Of a stretch of 64,000 nt of DNA, positions 8,482 to 15,946 are shown piece by piece. The translations under genes and the position numbers were made by a program. The stretch lies in assembly GCF_006716345.1 (NCBI RefSeq), contig NZ_VFOX01000002.1, positions 558,001-622,000 on the forward strand. Reading direction: 5' to 3'. Source of the stretch: Microbacterium saperdae. GTDB taxonomy: Bacteria; Actinomycetota; Actinomycetes; Actinomycetales; Microbacteriaceae. The notes under the pieces were generated by a model that saw nothing but the letters and a program-made list of their open reading frames with translations, was not told the DNA's origin and ran no database searches. Within the stretch, counting starts at the first letter, position 1; each line of letters starts with the position of its first letter.

Positions 8482-9686
8482 GACGCAGAGGAGAGCGGAT
8501 GCCCCGGCTCAGCGTCGCGGACAGCATCCGCACGGCCCTGATCGGCCCCCGCAGCCGCAAGATGCGTACGGCGCTGTCGGCGCTCGGTGTCGCGGTCGGC
8601 ATCGCCGCGTTGACCGCCATCACGGGCATCGCGGCTTCCAACCAGGCGGAACTGCTGGCGAAGCTCGACGCGCTCGGGGCGAACATGATCGTCGTGCAGC
8701 CCGGATACGGACCGGACAACAAGCCGGTCGCGCTGCCCGAGACGGCCGCCGGGATGATCGAGCGGGTGACGGGGGTGGAGCAGGTCGGGGTGCTCGAGAA
8801 GGTGCCGGACGGCATCGGCGTGTATCGCAACGACCTCATGCCGAAGAGCCAGGGCAACGGGCTGACCGCCGCGGCGGCGAGCCCCGATTTCCTGGCGTCG
8901 GTGGAAGGCTCGGTGGCGAAGGGATCCTGGTTCGACGAGACCGACCGCTCGCTGCCGGTGACCGTGCTCGGGTCCGCCGCGGCCGCGCGCATGGGGATCA
9001 CGGAGCCGGGCGTGCGGGTGTGGATCGGCGAGCAGTGGTACACCGTGATCGGCATCCTCGATTCGGCCGGTCTCGCCGAATCGATCGACGCGAGCGCGTT
9101 CCTCGGCGACCGCTGGGCCGCCGAGCACGTGTCGGCGGCGGAGGATGACACCATCGCCTCGATCTACGTGCGGATGGCCGACGGCGGCACGGGCGAGAAG
9201 GTTCGCGACGCGATCGCCCGTGCCGCGAACCCGTCGTCGCCGTACGTGCAGGTGACCGGACTCGGCGACCTCGCCGGGGCGCGGGACACCGCGGACGACT
9301 CGCTGCCCGGCCTCGCGGTCGGTCTCGCGGCGATCGCTCTGCTGGTCGGAGGGATCGGCATCGCGAACACCATGGTGGTGGCGGTGCTGGAGCGTCGCGG
9401 CGAGATCGGGCTCCGGAGGGCGCTCGGTGCGCGTTCGGGGCAGATCGCGGGCCAGTTCGTGGCGGAGGCCATCGTGCTCGGAGGCCTGGGGGGCATCGCC
9501 GGGGTGATCTGCGGAGCACTGGGCGTCGTCGCCTACGCCTCGATCCAGGGGCAGGCGGTGACAATCCCCGTGGTGGTGCTCGTCGGCGGTCCGGTCGTGG
9601 CGTTGGTGGTCGGCGTGATCGCGGGCCTCTACCCCGCGATCAGTGCGGCGCGGCTGTCGCCGACCGCGGCGCTGCGGACGGTGTGA
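8478..9686 (+). CDS. MacB/FtsX-family ABC transporter permease
   Basis: 402-residue permease with the MacB topology. One N-terminal helix (about 35-58) is followed by a large extracytoplasmic domain of roughly 220 residues, then three C-terminal helices, with the coupling segment VLERRGEIGLRRALGARSGQI. It is last in the four-gene operon. The system probably handles an antimicrobial peptide, lipoprotein or envelope signal, in line with the adjacent two-component system. The ATG at 8478 overlaps the preceding stop; a second ATG (RMPRLSV) seven codons in is an alternative start. Confidence 0.9.
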   Translation: MRRRGERMPRLSVADSIRTALIGPRSRKMRTALSALGVAVGIAALTAITGIAASNQAELLAKLDALGANMIVVQPGYGPDNKPVALPETAAGMIERVTGVEQVGVLEKVPDGIGVYRNDLMPKSQGNGLTAAAASPDFLASVEGSVAKGSWFDETDRSLPVTVLGSAAAARMGITEPGVRVWIGEQWYTVIGILDSAGLAESIDASAFLGDRWAAEHVSAAEDDTIASIYVRMADGGTGEKVRDAIARAANPSSPYVQVTGLGDLAGARDTADDSLPGLAVGLAAIALLVGGIGIANTMVVAVLERRGEIGLRRALGARSGQIAGQFVAEAIVLGGLGGIAGVICGALGVVAYASIQGQAVTIPVVVLVGGPVVALVVGVIAGLYPAISAARLSPTAALRTV

Positions 9687-9697
9687 GCTCGCGGGTT

Positions 9698-9772
9698 CGG
9701 AAGGAGAACGCGTGGAATGAAGGACCCTTCCGCGCGGAACCTCCTTCATTCCGCGAGATCTCCTTCGTTCCG
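9698..9772. repeat. Nested palindromic repeat, copy 1
   Basis: An outer imperfect stem (9698-9724 against 9742-9772) is built on GGAAGGAGA and TGAAGGA with complements TCCTTCATTCC and TCTCCTTC. It encloses a perfect inner palindrome TTCCGCGCGGAA at 9728-9739. It lies in the gap between two convergent genes. Related copies occur at 43430-43496, 54438-54510 and 56720-56813. It probably acts as a bidirectional terminator or a REP-like element. Confidence 0.75.
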
Positions 9773-9800
9773 TGTGGCCGCACCGCCGCACACGTCGGCG

Positions 9801-9897
9801 GCCGAGCGCGGCGACCTTCGTCTCGCTGCGCTCGCTCAGGTACCAACGGGTCGGTTCCTGAGCGAGGAGCGGAGCGACGAGACGAAGGGCGCTCGGC
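9801..9897. repeat. Long palindrome of the CTGAGCGAG...GACGAAGG type
   Basis: The left arm 9815-9840 (CCTTCGTCTCGCTGCGCTCG and six further bases) pairs with 9857-9888, which has an extra GAGGAGC-like insertion. A flanking pair GCCGAGCGC (9801-9809) and GCGCTCGGC (9889-9897) extends the stem. It follows directly on repeat copy 1 in the same convergent gap, just before the stop of the DrrB-like gene. Such elements are common between actinobacterial genes. Confidence 0.7.
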
Positions 9898-9902
9898 GAC
9901 GG

Positions 9903-10670
9903 TCACCCGACCTTCTTCCGGTAGGCGATGATCGCGAACACGTACGCGACCACGAGGATGCCGACGCACCAGGCGAGGGCGACCCAGATCTCGGTGCCGA
10001 CAGGCTTCTCGGCGAAGAGCGCCTGGATCGTGTCGACGATCGACGTGACCGGCTGGTTCTCCGCGAACCAGCGCACCGGGCCGGGCATCGTGTCCGTGGG
10101 CACGAACGCCGAGCTGATGAACGGCAGGAAGATGAGCGGGTAGGAGAACGCGGTCGCTCCGTCGATCGTCTTCGCGCTGAGTCCGGCGATGATCGCCAGC
10201 CAGGTGAGGGCCAGTGTGAAGAGCAGCAGGATGCCGATCACGCCGAGCCAGGCCAACGGGCTCGCTCCGGTGCGGAATCCCATCAGGAACCCGACGCCGA
10301 AGATGATCGCGAGGGTGATGCCGTTCGCCGTCAGCGACGTGAGCACGTGGGCCCACAGCACACTCGACCGGGCGATCGGCATGGAGTGGAATCGTTCGAA
10401 CAGTCCGCTCTGCAGGTCGTTGAACAACCGGAACGCCGTATAGGCGATGCCGGATGCCACGGCGATGAGCAGGATGCCCGGCAGCAGGTAGTTCACGTAG
10501 TTCTCGGTGCCGGCGCTCTGCTGGAGGGCGCCGCCGAACACGTACACGAACAGCAGCATCAGCGCGATCGGGGTGACCGCCGTGGTGATGATGGTGTCGG
10601 GACTGCGGAAGATGTGCCGCATGGAGCGGCCGGTGAGTGTCGCGGTGTCGGCGACGAAGTGCGTGCTCAT
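9903..10670 (-). CDS. DrrB-type ABC-2 exporter permease
   Basis: 255-residue ABC-2 family membrane protein. An N-terminal cytoplasmic stretch with an elbow helix (MRHIFRSPDTIITTAVTPIA) is followed by six hydrophobic segments, as in daunorubicin-resistance DrrB proteins. It overlaps the ATPase gene by 4 bases and completes the operon PadR-DUF1048-ATPase-permease. The likely role is export of a hydrophobic toxin or drug; the substrate cannot be read from sequence. Confidence 0.9.
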   Translation of the reverse strand: MSTHFVADTATLTGRSMRHIFRSPDTIITTAVTPIALMLLFVYVFGGALQQSAGTENYVNYLLPGILLIAVASGIAYTAFRLFNDLQSGLFERFHSMPIARSSVLWAHVLTSLTANGITLAIIFGVGFLMGFRTGASPLAWLGVIGILLLFTLALTWLAIIAGLSAKTIDGATAFSYPLIFLPFISSAFVPTDTMPGPVRWFAENQPVTSIVDTIQALFAEKPVGTEIWVALAWCVGILVVAYVFAIIAYRKKVG

Positions 10671-11437
10671 GCTGCGTCCTCCTTCTTGGACGGGGCGCCG
10701 ACGAGGGTGAGGAAGATCTCCTCGAGCGTCGGCTGCTTCTCGACGTACTCGACCTTCGCTGCGGGCAGCAGCTTCTTGAGCTCGGCGAGCGTGCCGTTGG
10801 CGATGATGCGGCCCTCGTGCAGGATCGCGATGCGGTCGGCCAGATGCTCCGCCTCATCGAGGTACTGCGTGGTGAGGAGCACCGTCGTGCCGGTGTTCGC
10901 GAGTTCCTTCACGACCTGCCACACCTCGAGGCGGGCCTCGGGGTCGAGGCCGGTGGTCGGCTCGTCGAGATAGATGACCTCGGGGTGCCCGACCAGGCTC
11001 ATCGCGATGTCGAGCCGACGTCGCATGCCCCCGGAGTAGGTGCCGACCTTGCGCGATCCGGCATCCGTGAGGCGGAACGTCGCCAGCAGATCGTCGGCGA
11101 TCGCGCCGGGGTCGGCCAGGTGGCGGAGCTGGGCGACCAGGACCAGGTTCTCGCGTCCGGTGAGGATCTCGTCGACGGCGGCGAACTGCCCGGTCAGGCT
11201 GATCCGCTCCCGCACTCCGAGGGGATCGGTGGCGACATCCACACCCTGCACGGTCGCCGTGCCGGCATCCGCTTTCAACAGCGTCGAGAGGATGCGCACC
11301 ACTGTGGTCTTGCCGGCGCCGTTCGAGCCGAGCAACGCGAAGATGCTGCCCTTCGCGACCTCGAAGTCGACGCCGCGGAGCACGTGCAGGTCCTTGTAGG
11401 ACTTCTCGATGCCCCGCACGCTGATCGCGGCGGTCAT
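10667..11437 (-). CDS. DrrA-type ABC exporter, ATP-binding protein
   Basis: 256-residue ATPase with Walker A GSNGAGKTT, signature YSGGMRRRLDIAMSL, Walker B VIYLDEPTTGLDPEA and switch region LLTTQYLDEAEHLADRIAIL, the DrrA/CcmA group pattern. The frame is open upstream into the DUF1048 gene; ATG at 11437 was chosen because the ABC fold begins there and it overlaps the upstream stop by 4 bases. A C-terminal helix (PTLEEIFLTLVG) is typical for drug exporters. Confidence 0.93.
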   Translation of the reverse strand: MTAAISVRGIEKSYKDLHVLRGVDFEVAKGSIFALLGSNGAGKTTVVRILSTLLKADAGTATVQGVDVATDPLGVRERISLTGQFAAVDEILTGRENLVLVAQLRHLADPGAIADDLLATFRLTDAGSRKVGTYSGGMRRRLDIAMSLVGHPEVIYLDEPTTGLDPEARLEVWQVVKELANTGTTVLLTTQYLDEAEHLADRIAILHEGRIIANGTLAELKKLLPAAKVEYVEKQPTLEEIFLTLVGAPSKKEDAA

Positions 11438-11805
11438 GATTCCTTCTCCGTCTTCGTTGCCTCTTCGACGGCCTTGATGAGGCGGGCGCGCTCCTTGTCG
11501 ATCCACTGCTTCCCGCTGTACGCCCTGGCGAAGTTCTCGGCGAACTCGACGGGGTCGTCGCCGACGATCGCGCTGATCGGGGTGCCGTCGATCGCGGCGC
11601 GCTCCCACAGGTCGGCGTAGTCGACGATCATCTGCACGAGGGTGTCTCCCTCGGTGATGCCGCCGTAGTACATGAAGTACCGGTGGAAGGCATCCGCCGT
11701 CGCGCGGTAGGGCTCGGGCAGAGCGTCGAGGCGAGCTTTCGCCTGCCGGTACTGCTTCTTCTGATCGAGCGATCCGGTGAGGGTTTCGATCCATTTCGCG
11801 GCCAT
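11434..11805 (-). CDS. DUF1048-family protein
   Basis: Small helical, soluble protein of 123 residues (MAAKWIETLTGSLDQKKQYR..., DAFHRYFMYYGG, FAENFARAYSGKQWIDKERARL), matching the DUF1048 family. This family is typically found between a PadR regulator and a DrrAB exporter, as here. The biochemical role is unknown; it may bind the effector or modulate the regulator. It overlaps the ATPase start by 4 bases and lies 2 bases after the PadR stop. Confidence 0.85.
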   Translation of the reverse strand: MAAKWIETLTGSLDQKKQYRQAKARLDALPEPYRATADAFHRYFMYYGGITEGDTLVQMIVDYADLWERAAIDGTPISAIVGDDPVEFAENFARAYSGKQWIDKERARLIKAVEEATKTEKES

Positions 11806-11807
11806 GG

Positions 11808-12158
11808 TCAGTTCTCCTTCTGGATGGTGTCGGTGTGTGTCGTGTTCAGTTCTTCGATGCGCTGGGCGAGGACGTTCCAGGTCTTCCAGAACTCCGCCAG
11901 CTCGTGCGTGCCCTGCGCGTTGAGGGTGTACACCTTGCGGGGTGGCCCCTTCTCGCTCGGCACCTTCTCGACGTCGACGAGACCGCGCTGCTCGATCCGC
12001 ACCAGGAGCGCGTAGACCGTGCCCTCTGCGGTGTCTGTGAAGCCGTGGTCGCGCAGACGCGCGGTGATGTCGTATCCGTAGGCGGGCTGCTCGGCGAGGA
12101 GGGCGAGAACGATGCCCTCCAGAGTGCCTTTGAGCATCTCGGTCATCTGCTTGCCCAT
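11808..12158 (-). CDS. PadR-family transcriptional repressor
   Basis: 116-residue winged-helix regulator: MTEMLKGTLEGIVLALL, then AYGYDITARLRDHGF and the wing EGTVYALLVRIEQRGLVDVE...RKVYTL, characteristic of PadR. An in-frame ATG five codons upstream (12173) is rejected, because the AGAGGAG ribosome site that serves ATG 12158 lies inside it. It is first in the operon with DUF1048 and the DrrAB-like exporter and probably represses it until a ligand binds. Repeated AGTACC motifs in the promoter are candidate operators. Confidence 0.92.
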   Translation of the reverse strand: MGKQMTEMLKGTLEGIVLALLAEQPAYGYDITARLRDHGFTDTAEGTVYALLVRIEQRGLVDVEKVPSEKGPPRKVYTLNAQGTHELAEFWKTWNVLAQRIEELNTTHTDTIQKEN

Positions 12159-12182
12159 GGATGCTCCTCTCATTCGATGTTC

Positions 12183-12236
12183 GGTACTCAGTGATGCTGG
12201 GTACTGGTATAAAGTAACACTAGGTACCGGTACTTA
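12183..12236 (-). promoter_or_regulatory. PadR operon promoter with repeated AGTACC elements
   Basis: Reading on the minus strand, AGTACC occurs three times: within the near-palindrome TAAGTACCGGTACCTA (12221-12236), as CAGTACCC (12199-12206) and as GAGTACCG (12183-12189). A possible -10 element, TTTATA or TATACC, lies between the first and second copies. Clustered inverted sites over the promoter fit PadR autorepression; binding is not proven. Confidence 0.55.
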
Positions 12237-12299
12237 GCAACACCGAATACTGAAAGAGCAACGACGGAGGACGAAGGGGGCGGGAAGACGGGGGCGGGG

Positions 12300-13607
12300 T
12301 CAGTGCCGACGCCAGGGCAGCAGTCGCTCCCAGAGCCCGGGCGCTCGGGCGACGACCGTCGGTGCCGCCACCGCGAACTGCACGATCTCCTCGGCCCCGT
12401 GGTGCACGACCCGATACAGGGCCGTGCCGATGAGCACGCCGAGCGCGATCGACATCACCGACACGAGTGCGGTCAGGAAGTCGGTGAGGCCGCTGTCGGT
12501 GGCGACCGCCTCGGTGAGTCCGACCAGGCCGGCCGCACCCGGCACGAGCAGCCAGAACGCGGGCAGGAACGTGATCTGCGCGGGGACGCCGTGACGCAGC
12601 GACGCGATCCAGAAGACGACGAGGGTCATCGCGACCGCGCCGATGAAGCCGCCCATGGTCGGCCCGAGCAGCTCTGCGCCCGCCCACTGGCCGGCATAGG
12701 CCACGATCAGCGCGAGCAGCACCCATCCGAACGTCGATGCGGGAGCGGAGAAATGCAGATAGTTCCCGAGGGCGAACACCAGGATGCCGATCAGAGCCAC
12801 CCACCACGGCAGGAAGGATGCCGCCGCCAGCGGCTCGTACGACCGCGACTCCACGCCGACCACGCTGCCGGCGGCGAGGATGCCGAACGCCAGCAGGGCG
12901 AGCTGCACGAAGCCGTAGATCAGGCGCGAGGCTCCCGAGATCATCTGGCCGGCCGCGAGCTCGACGGTCGCCGTCGTCAGCACGCCGCCGGGAAGGAAGG
13001 TCACGAGCGGAGCGATGAGCAGTCGGATGGGGTCGCCGATCTCGATGACCTCGGCCAGCAGGAAGACCGCGGAGGCGCACACGAAGGCCGCGGCGATCGG
13101 CAGCACCAGTTGCAGGGTGGGCGAGCGCACGAGCTTGAGCAGTCCGATGCCGGCGCCGAGCACGAACGCGACGATCGCGCCCTGCCAGGTGGGGGTGAGC
13201 AGCAGGGCGAGGCCGGTCGTGAGCACGGCATGCCCGAAGGTGCGGGTGACCCAGCCGAGGCGCGGGCGCATCGCCCCGATCTCGTTCAAGCGGGCGATGC
13301 CGTCGAGTGGCGGGACCGACCCGGTGCGCGCCTGGGCGATGAGCTCGTACAGCGCCGCGATCTGGTCGAAGCGGAACGACGCATTGGTCGCCGACCGGAT
13401 GGCGACGCGCGACTCCTCGTCGTCGCCGGTCTCGACCAGGATGATCGTCGGCAGCACGACGAAGTCGGTGTCGTCACCCCCGTACGCGGCAGCCACCTCG
13501 GTCATGGTGTCGCGGATGCGATCGACCGATTCGGCGGAGGCGTTCATGCCCTGCGCGAGTCCGAGGAGGAACTGGCGCAGGGCCGAGCGTGCGACGGCAT
13601 CCGGCAT
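12300..13607 (-). CDS. ThrE-family threonine/serine exporter
   Basis: 435-residue membrane protein with the two-part ThrE architecture. An N-terminal cytoplasmic domain (about 1-130, including MNASAESVDRIRDTM and FVVLPTIILVETG) is followed by about ten membrane helices (from GHAVLTTGLALLL onward, with VTFLPGGVLTTATVELAAGQM). The family exports Thr and Ser by proton antiport in actinobacteria. It lies 32 bases downstream of the dicarboxylate carrier, possibly in one transcript with a peptidase, so it may relieve amino-acid overload from peptide breakdown (inference). Confidence 0.85.
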   Translation of the reverse strand: MPDAVARSALRQFLLGLAQGMNASAESVDRIRDTMTEVAAAYGGDDTDFVVLPTIILVETGDDEESRVAIRSATNASFRFDQIAALYELIAQARTGSVPPLDGIARLNEIGAMRPRLGWVTRTFGHAVLTTGLALLLTPTWQGAIVAFVLGAGIGLLKLVRSPTLQLVLPIAAAFVCASAVFLLAEVIEIGDPIRLLIAPLVTFLPGGVLTTATVELAAGQMISGASRLIYGFVQLALLAFGILAAGSVVGVESRSYEPLAAASFLPWWVALIGILVFALGNYLHFSAPASTFGWVLLALIVAYAGQWAGAELLGPTMGGFIGAVAMTLVVFWIASLRHGVPAQITFLPAFWLLVPGAAGLVGLTEAVATDSGLTDFLTALVSVMSIALGVLIGTALYRVVHHGAEEIVQFAVAAPTVVARAPGLWERLLPWRRH

Positions 13608-13639
13608 GTCAGCCGCCCGTCCCGTCCGACGCGGTCATG

Positions 13640-14995
13640 TCAGGCGAACAGGAACGAGAGCGTCACTCCGACGATGATCGCGACACCCACGTAGACGAGG
13701 TTCGGCAGTTGGAAGGAGTGGTCGAAGACGAACTTTCCCATCTTCGTGGTGCCGGTCTGGTCGAACGCGACGGTCGCGACCTGGCTGCCGTTGGCCGGCA
13801 GCGTGTAGATGCCCATGGTCGACGGCCAGAGTCCCACCAGGAGCGGTGCGGGCAGACCGATCGTGATGCCGATCGGCACGATCGCGTTGGTCGCGCTCGA
13901 TTGGCTGGTCGTGAGCATCGCGACGGCGAACAGGGCGAGAGCGAACAGCAGGGCTCCCAGGAACGCCGAGGAGCCCGAGACGACCGAGCCGAGCCCGTCG
14001 ACGATGAGCGTCTGGTTCGCCGCGACGAAGGTGTTCGCGAGCCAGGCGATACCGAAGAGGGCGATCGCCCCGACGAGGCCGGCGGGGAACGTCGGCTGCT
14101 TCGGCACATCCGCTGCCTTGACCTTGCAGAACACGAAGATCAGGGCCGCGATCACACCCATGACCACCTCGATGATCACGGTGACGCTCAGACGCACGGG
14201 GTCGCCGGCATCGTCGGTGCCGATGACGGGGCGCAGTCCCTGGAAGAGCCCGAACAGCACGATCACGCCGACGCCGATCAGGAACAGCGCGGCCGACAAC
14301 ACCGCGGTGCGCGGGAGCGTGGTGTCGTGCGCATCGACCACCGGCGGCTGGATCCGCTTGTCGGCCAGGCGGCGCTGGAACTCGGGGTCGTCCTCGAGGT
14401 CCTTGCCGTGGCGCATCATGACGAGAGCGGCGACGAAGAGACCGGCGATGGATGCCGGCCACATGATGAGCAGCAGACCGCCGAGGTCGACGCCCTGCGG
14501 CGCGAGCAGCACCACCATCGAGGCCGTGGCCGCGGAAACCGGAGAGCACAGGATGCCGACCTGAGAGGCCACAGCCGAGACCGACAGTGCCCGCTCCGGG
14601 CGGATCTTCTGCTGGTACGAGACGTCGTAGATGACGGGGAGCAGCGGGTAGAAGATGTTGCCCGTGCCGGCGCCGACGGTGAAGAGGAACGACATCGCGG
14701 GCGCGAGGAACACCACGGACTTCGGTTTGCGTCTGATCACCTTCGCCGCGACCGAGACCATCCAGTCGATGCCGCCGGCGGCCTGCATGGTGGAGGCCGC
14801 GGTGATGACCGTGATGACGATGAAGACGGCATCCACCGGGGCGTTGCCCGGGGCTTCGCCGAACACGAAGATGAGGACGGCGACGCCGACCAGGCCCCAG
14901 ACGCCCAGGCCGATCCCGCTGGTGCGGGTGCCCATGTAGATCGCGAGGATGACGACGATCAGCTGGGCGATCAGGATCCACACGTTGTCGTTCAC
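13640..14995 (-). CDS. Dcu-type anaerobic C4-dicarboxylate carrier
   Basis: 451-residue polytopic carrier matching the DcuA/DcuB family in length and pattern (MNDNVWILIAQLIVVILAIYM, MQAAGGIDWMV, GAGTGNIFYPLLPVIYDVS, ILCSPVSAATASM). The family exchanges succinate, fumarate, malate or aspartate. The GTG start at 14995 overlaps the peptidase stop by 4 bases (GTGA); the long upstream open frame is inside the peptidase gene. Coupling to an Asp-dipeptidase-like enzyme suggests aspartate or related dicarboxylates as substrate. The A or B subtype cannot be told by eye. Confidence 0.88.
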   Translation of the reverse strand: MNDNVWILIAQLIVVILAIYMGTRTSGIGLGVWGLVGVAVLIFVFGEAPGNAPVDAVFIVITVITAASTMQAAGGIDWMVSVAAKVIRRKPKSVVFLAPAMSFLFTVGAGTGNIFYPLLPVIYDVSYQQKIRPERALSVSAVASQVGILCSPVSAATASMVVLLAPQGVDLGGLLLIMWPASIAGLFVAALVMMRHGKDLEDDPEFQRRLADKRIQPPVVDAHDTTLPRTAVLSAALFLIGVGVIVLFGLFQGLRPVIGTDDAGDPVRLSVTVIIEVVMGVIAALIFVFCKVKAADVPKQPTFPAGLVGAIALFGIAWLANTFVAANQTLIVDGLGSVVSGSSAFLGALLFALALFAVAMLTTSQSSATNAIVPIGITIGLPAPLLVGLWPSTMGIYTLPANGSQVATVAFDQTGTTKMGKFVFDHSFQLPNLVYVGVAIIVGVTLSFLFA

Positions 14996-15732
14996 GACGA
15001 CGGCCCCTGGGTGACGGGAGCGGATCCGACGAGGATCTCGGTCGCGAGTTCGGTCTCGACGATCCGGCCGCCGATCGCCTCGACACGCAGAGCCAGAGGA
15101 TTCTCGACCGGACTGATCGCCGTCACGAACTCCGAGTTCTCGAAGTGCAGCGACTGCAGATTGCCGACCGCATAGCCCGTGGCGAGCTCGCCGGTCAGGA
15201 GCGAGTCGTGGAACAGTGGTCGTCGCTGATCCTCCGCGTCGTAGTGCGGGCAGAAGCTGCCGTGCAGGAATCCGAGCCCTTCGGGGAGCACCTGGAGGGT
15301 CGGGCCGTAACTGTCGGTCGTGCCGCCCTCGAACCAGCAGATGCCGCCGGCGCTCCCGCCCGTGAAGACCACGTTCGAGTCGGGGTCCTCCCACATCTCG
15401 CGCATGATCTCGTCGAGGCCCTGCCGCTTCCACACGTCGAGCATGTTGGCGGTGTTGCCGCCTCCGACGTGGATCACGTCGAAGCCCTTCACGAACCCGG
15501 CGAGGTCGTCGACCGCGCGATGGAAGAGCGGCAGATGGTGCGGCGCGCAGCGGTCGGAGTCGTACGTGGAGTAGAAGCTCACGATGTACGCCGCGTCGTC
15601 CCCGGTCGCCGTGCCGACGAAGAGCACCCGCGGTCTCTTCTTCCTCGTGAGCTCGAGGATGTAGTCGTGCGTCGGATCATTCCGACGCTCCATCATCGCC
15701 TTGCCCGCTCCGGTTGCCACCACATGAGACAT
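14992..15732 (-). CDS. Peptidase family S51 (peptidase E-like)
   Basis: 246-residue serine hydrolase of family S51, which includes the Asp-X dipeptidase PepE and cyanophycinase. The nucleophile elbow is GGSAGGICW (Ser near 128). An upstream motif HVGGGNTANMLDVW and LHGSFCPHYDAE match the family. There is no signal peptide, so it is cytoplasmic. It is first in an operon with a Dcu-type carrier. A role in releasing aspartate from peptides with export or uptake of C4 acids is plausible; cyanophycin breakdown is less likely at this length and context. Confidence 0.85.
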   Translation of the reverse strand: MSHVVATGAGKAMMERRNDPTHDYILELTRKKRPRVLFVGTATGDDAAYIVSFYSTYDSDRCAPHHLPLFHRAVDDLAGFVKGFDVIHVGGGNTANMLDVWKRQGLDEIMREMWEDPDSNVVFTGGSAGGICWFEGGTTDSYGPTLQVLPEGLGFLHGSFCPHYDAEDQRRPLFHDSLLTGELATGYAVGNLQSLHFENSEFVTAISPVENPLALRVEAIGGRIVETELATEILVGSAPVTQGPSS

Positions 15733-15876
15733 GAGCCACCCCGCTCTCGACTGCAGATGCGGCCAACATATCGGTGTGCCGGGAGGGCGTCTAGGCCTTC
15801 TTGGAAACGGCTGTGAGGTCGGCAGCAGTCATGGACATCTGCGGCGGGGAGGGGGCGATGGTCTCCATTCTTTTAC

Positions 15877-15904
15877 TTGACGACGTAACTTAACCTTGTA
15901 AAGA
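15877..15904 (+). promoter_or_regulatory. Promoter of the secreted GH97 gene
   Basis: A -35 box TTGACG (15877-15882) is followed about 16-17 bases later by a TAAAGAT-like -10 region (15898-15904). The stretch TACTTGACG with TTAA ten bases on is shared with the promoter at 20882-20900, which drives the other alpha-galactosidase genes, so it may contain a common operator. Confidence 0.55.
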
Positions 15905-15946
15905 TAATCCCGCCACCGTGACGATGCGATGGCGGAAGGAGCCATG

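Noticed and set aside
9698..9897. CRISPR-like array in the repeat-rich gap
   Set aside because: The repeats are inverted and of two types, not direct repeats with uniform spacers, and no cas genes are present.
12303..13694. 463-codon plus-strand frame opposite the ThrE-type exporter
   Set aside because: The opposite strand encodes a coherent membrane protein; this frame has shadow composition only.
13589..15175. 528-codon plus-strand frame opposite the Dcu carrier
   Set aside because: His/Asp/Arg-rich shadow with no start signal or domain.
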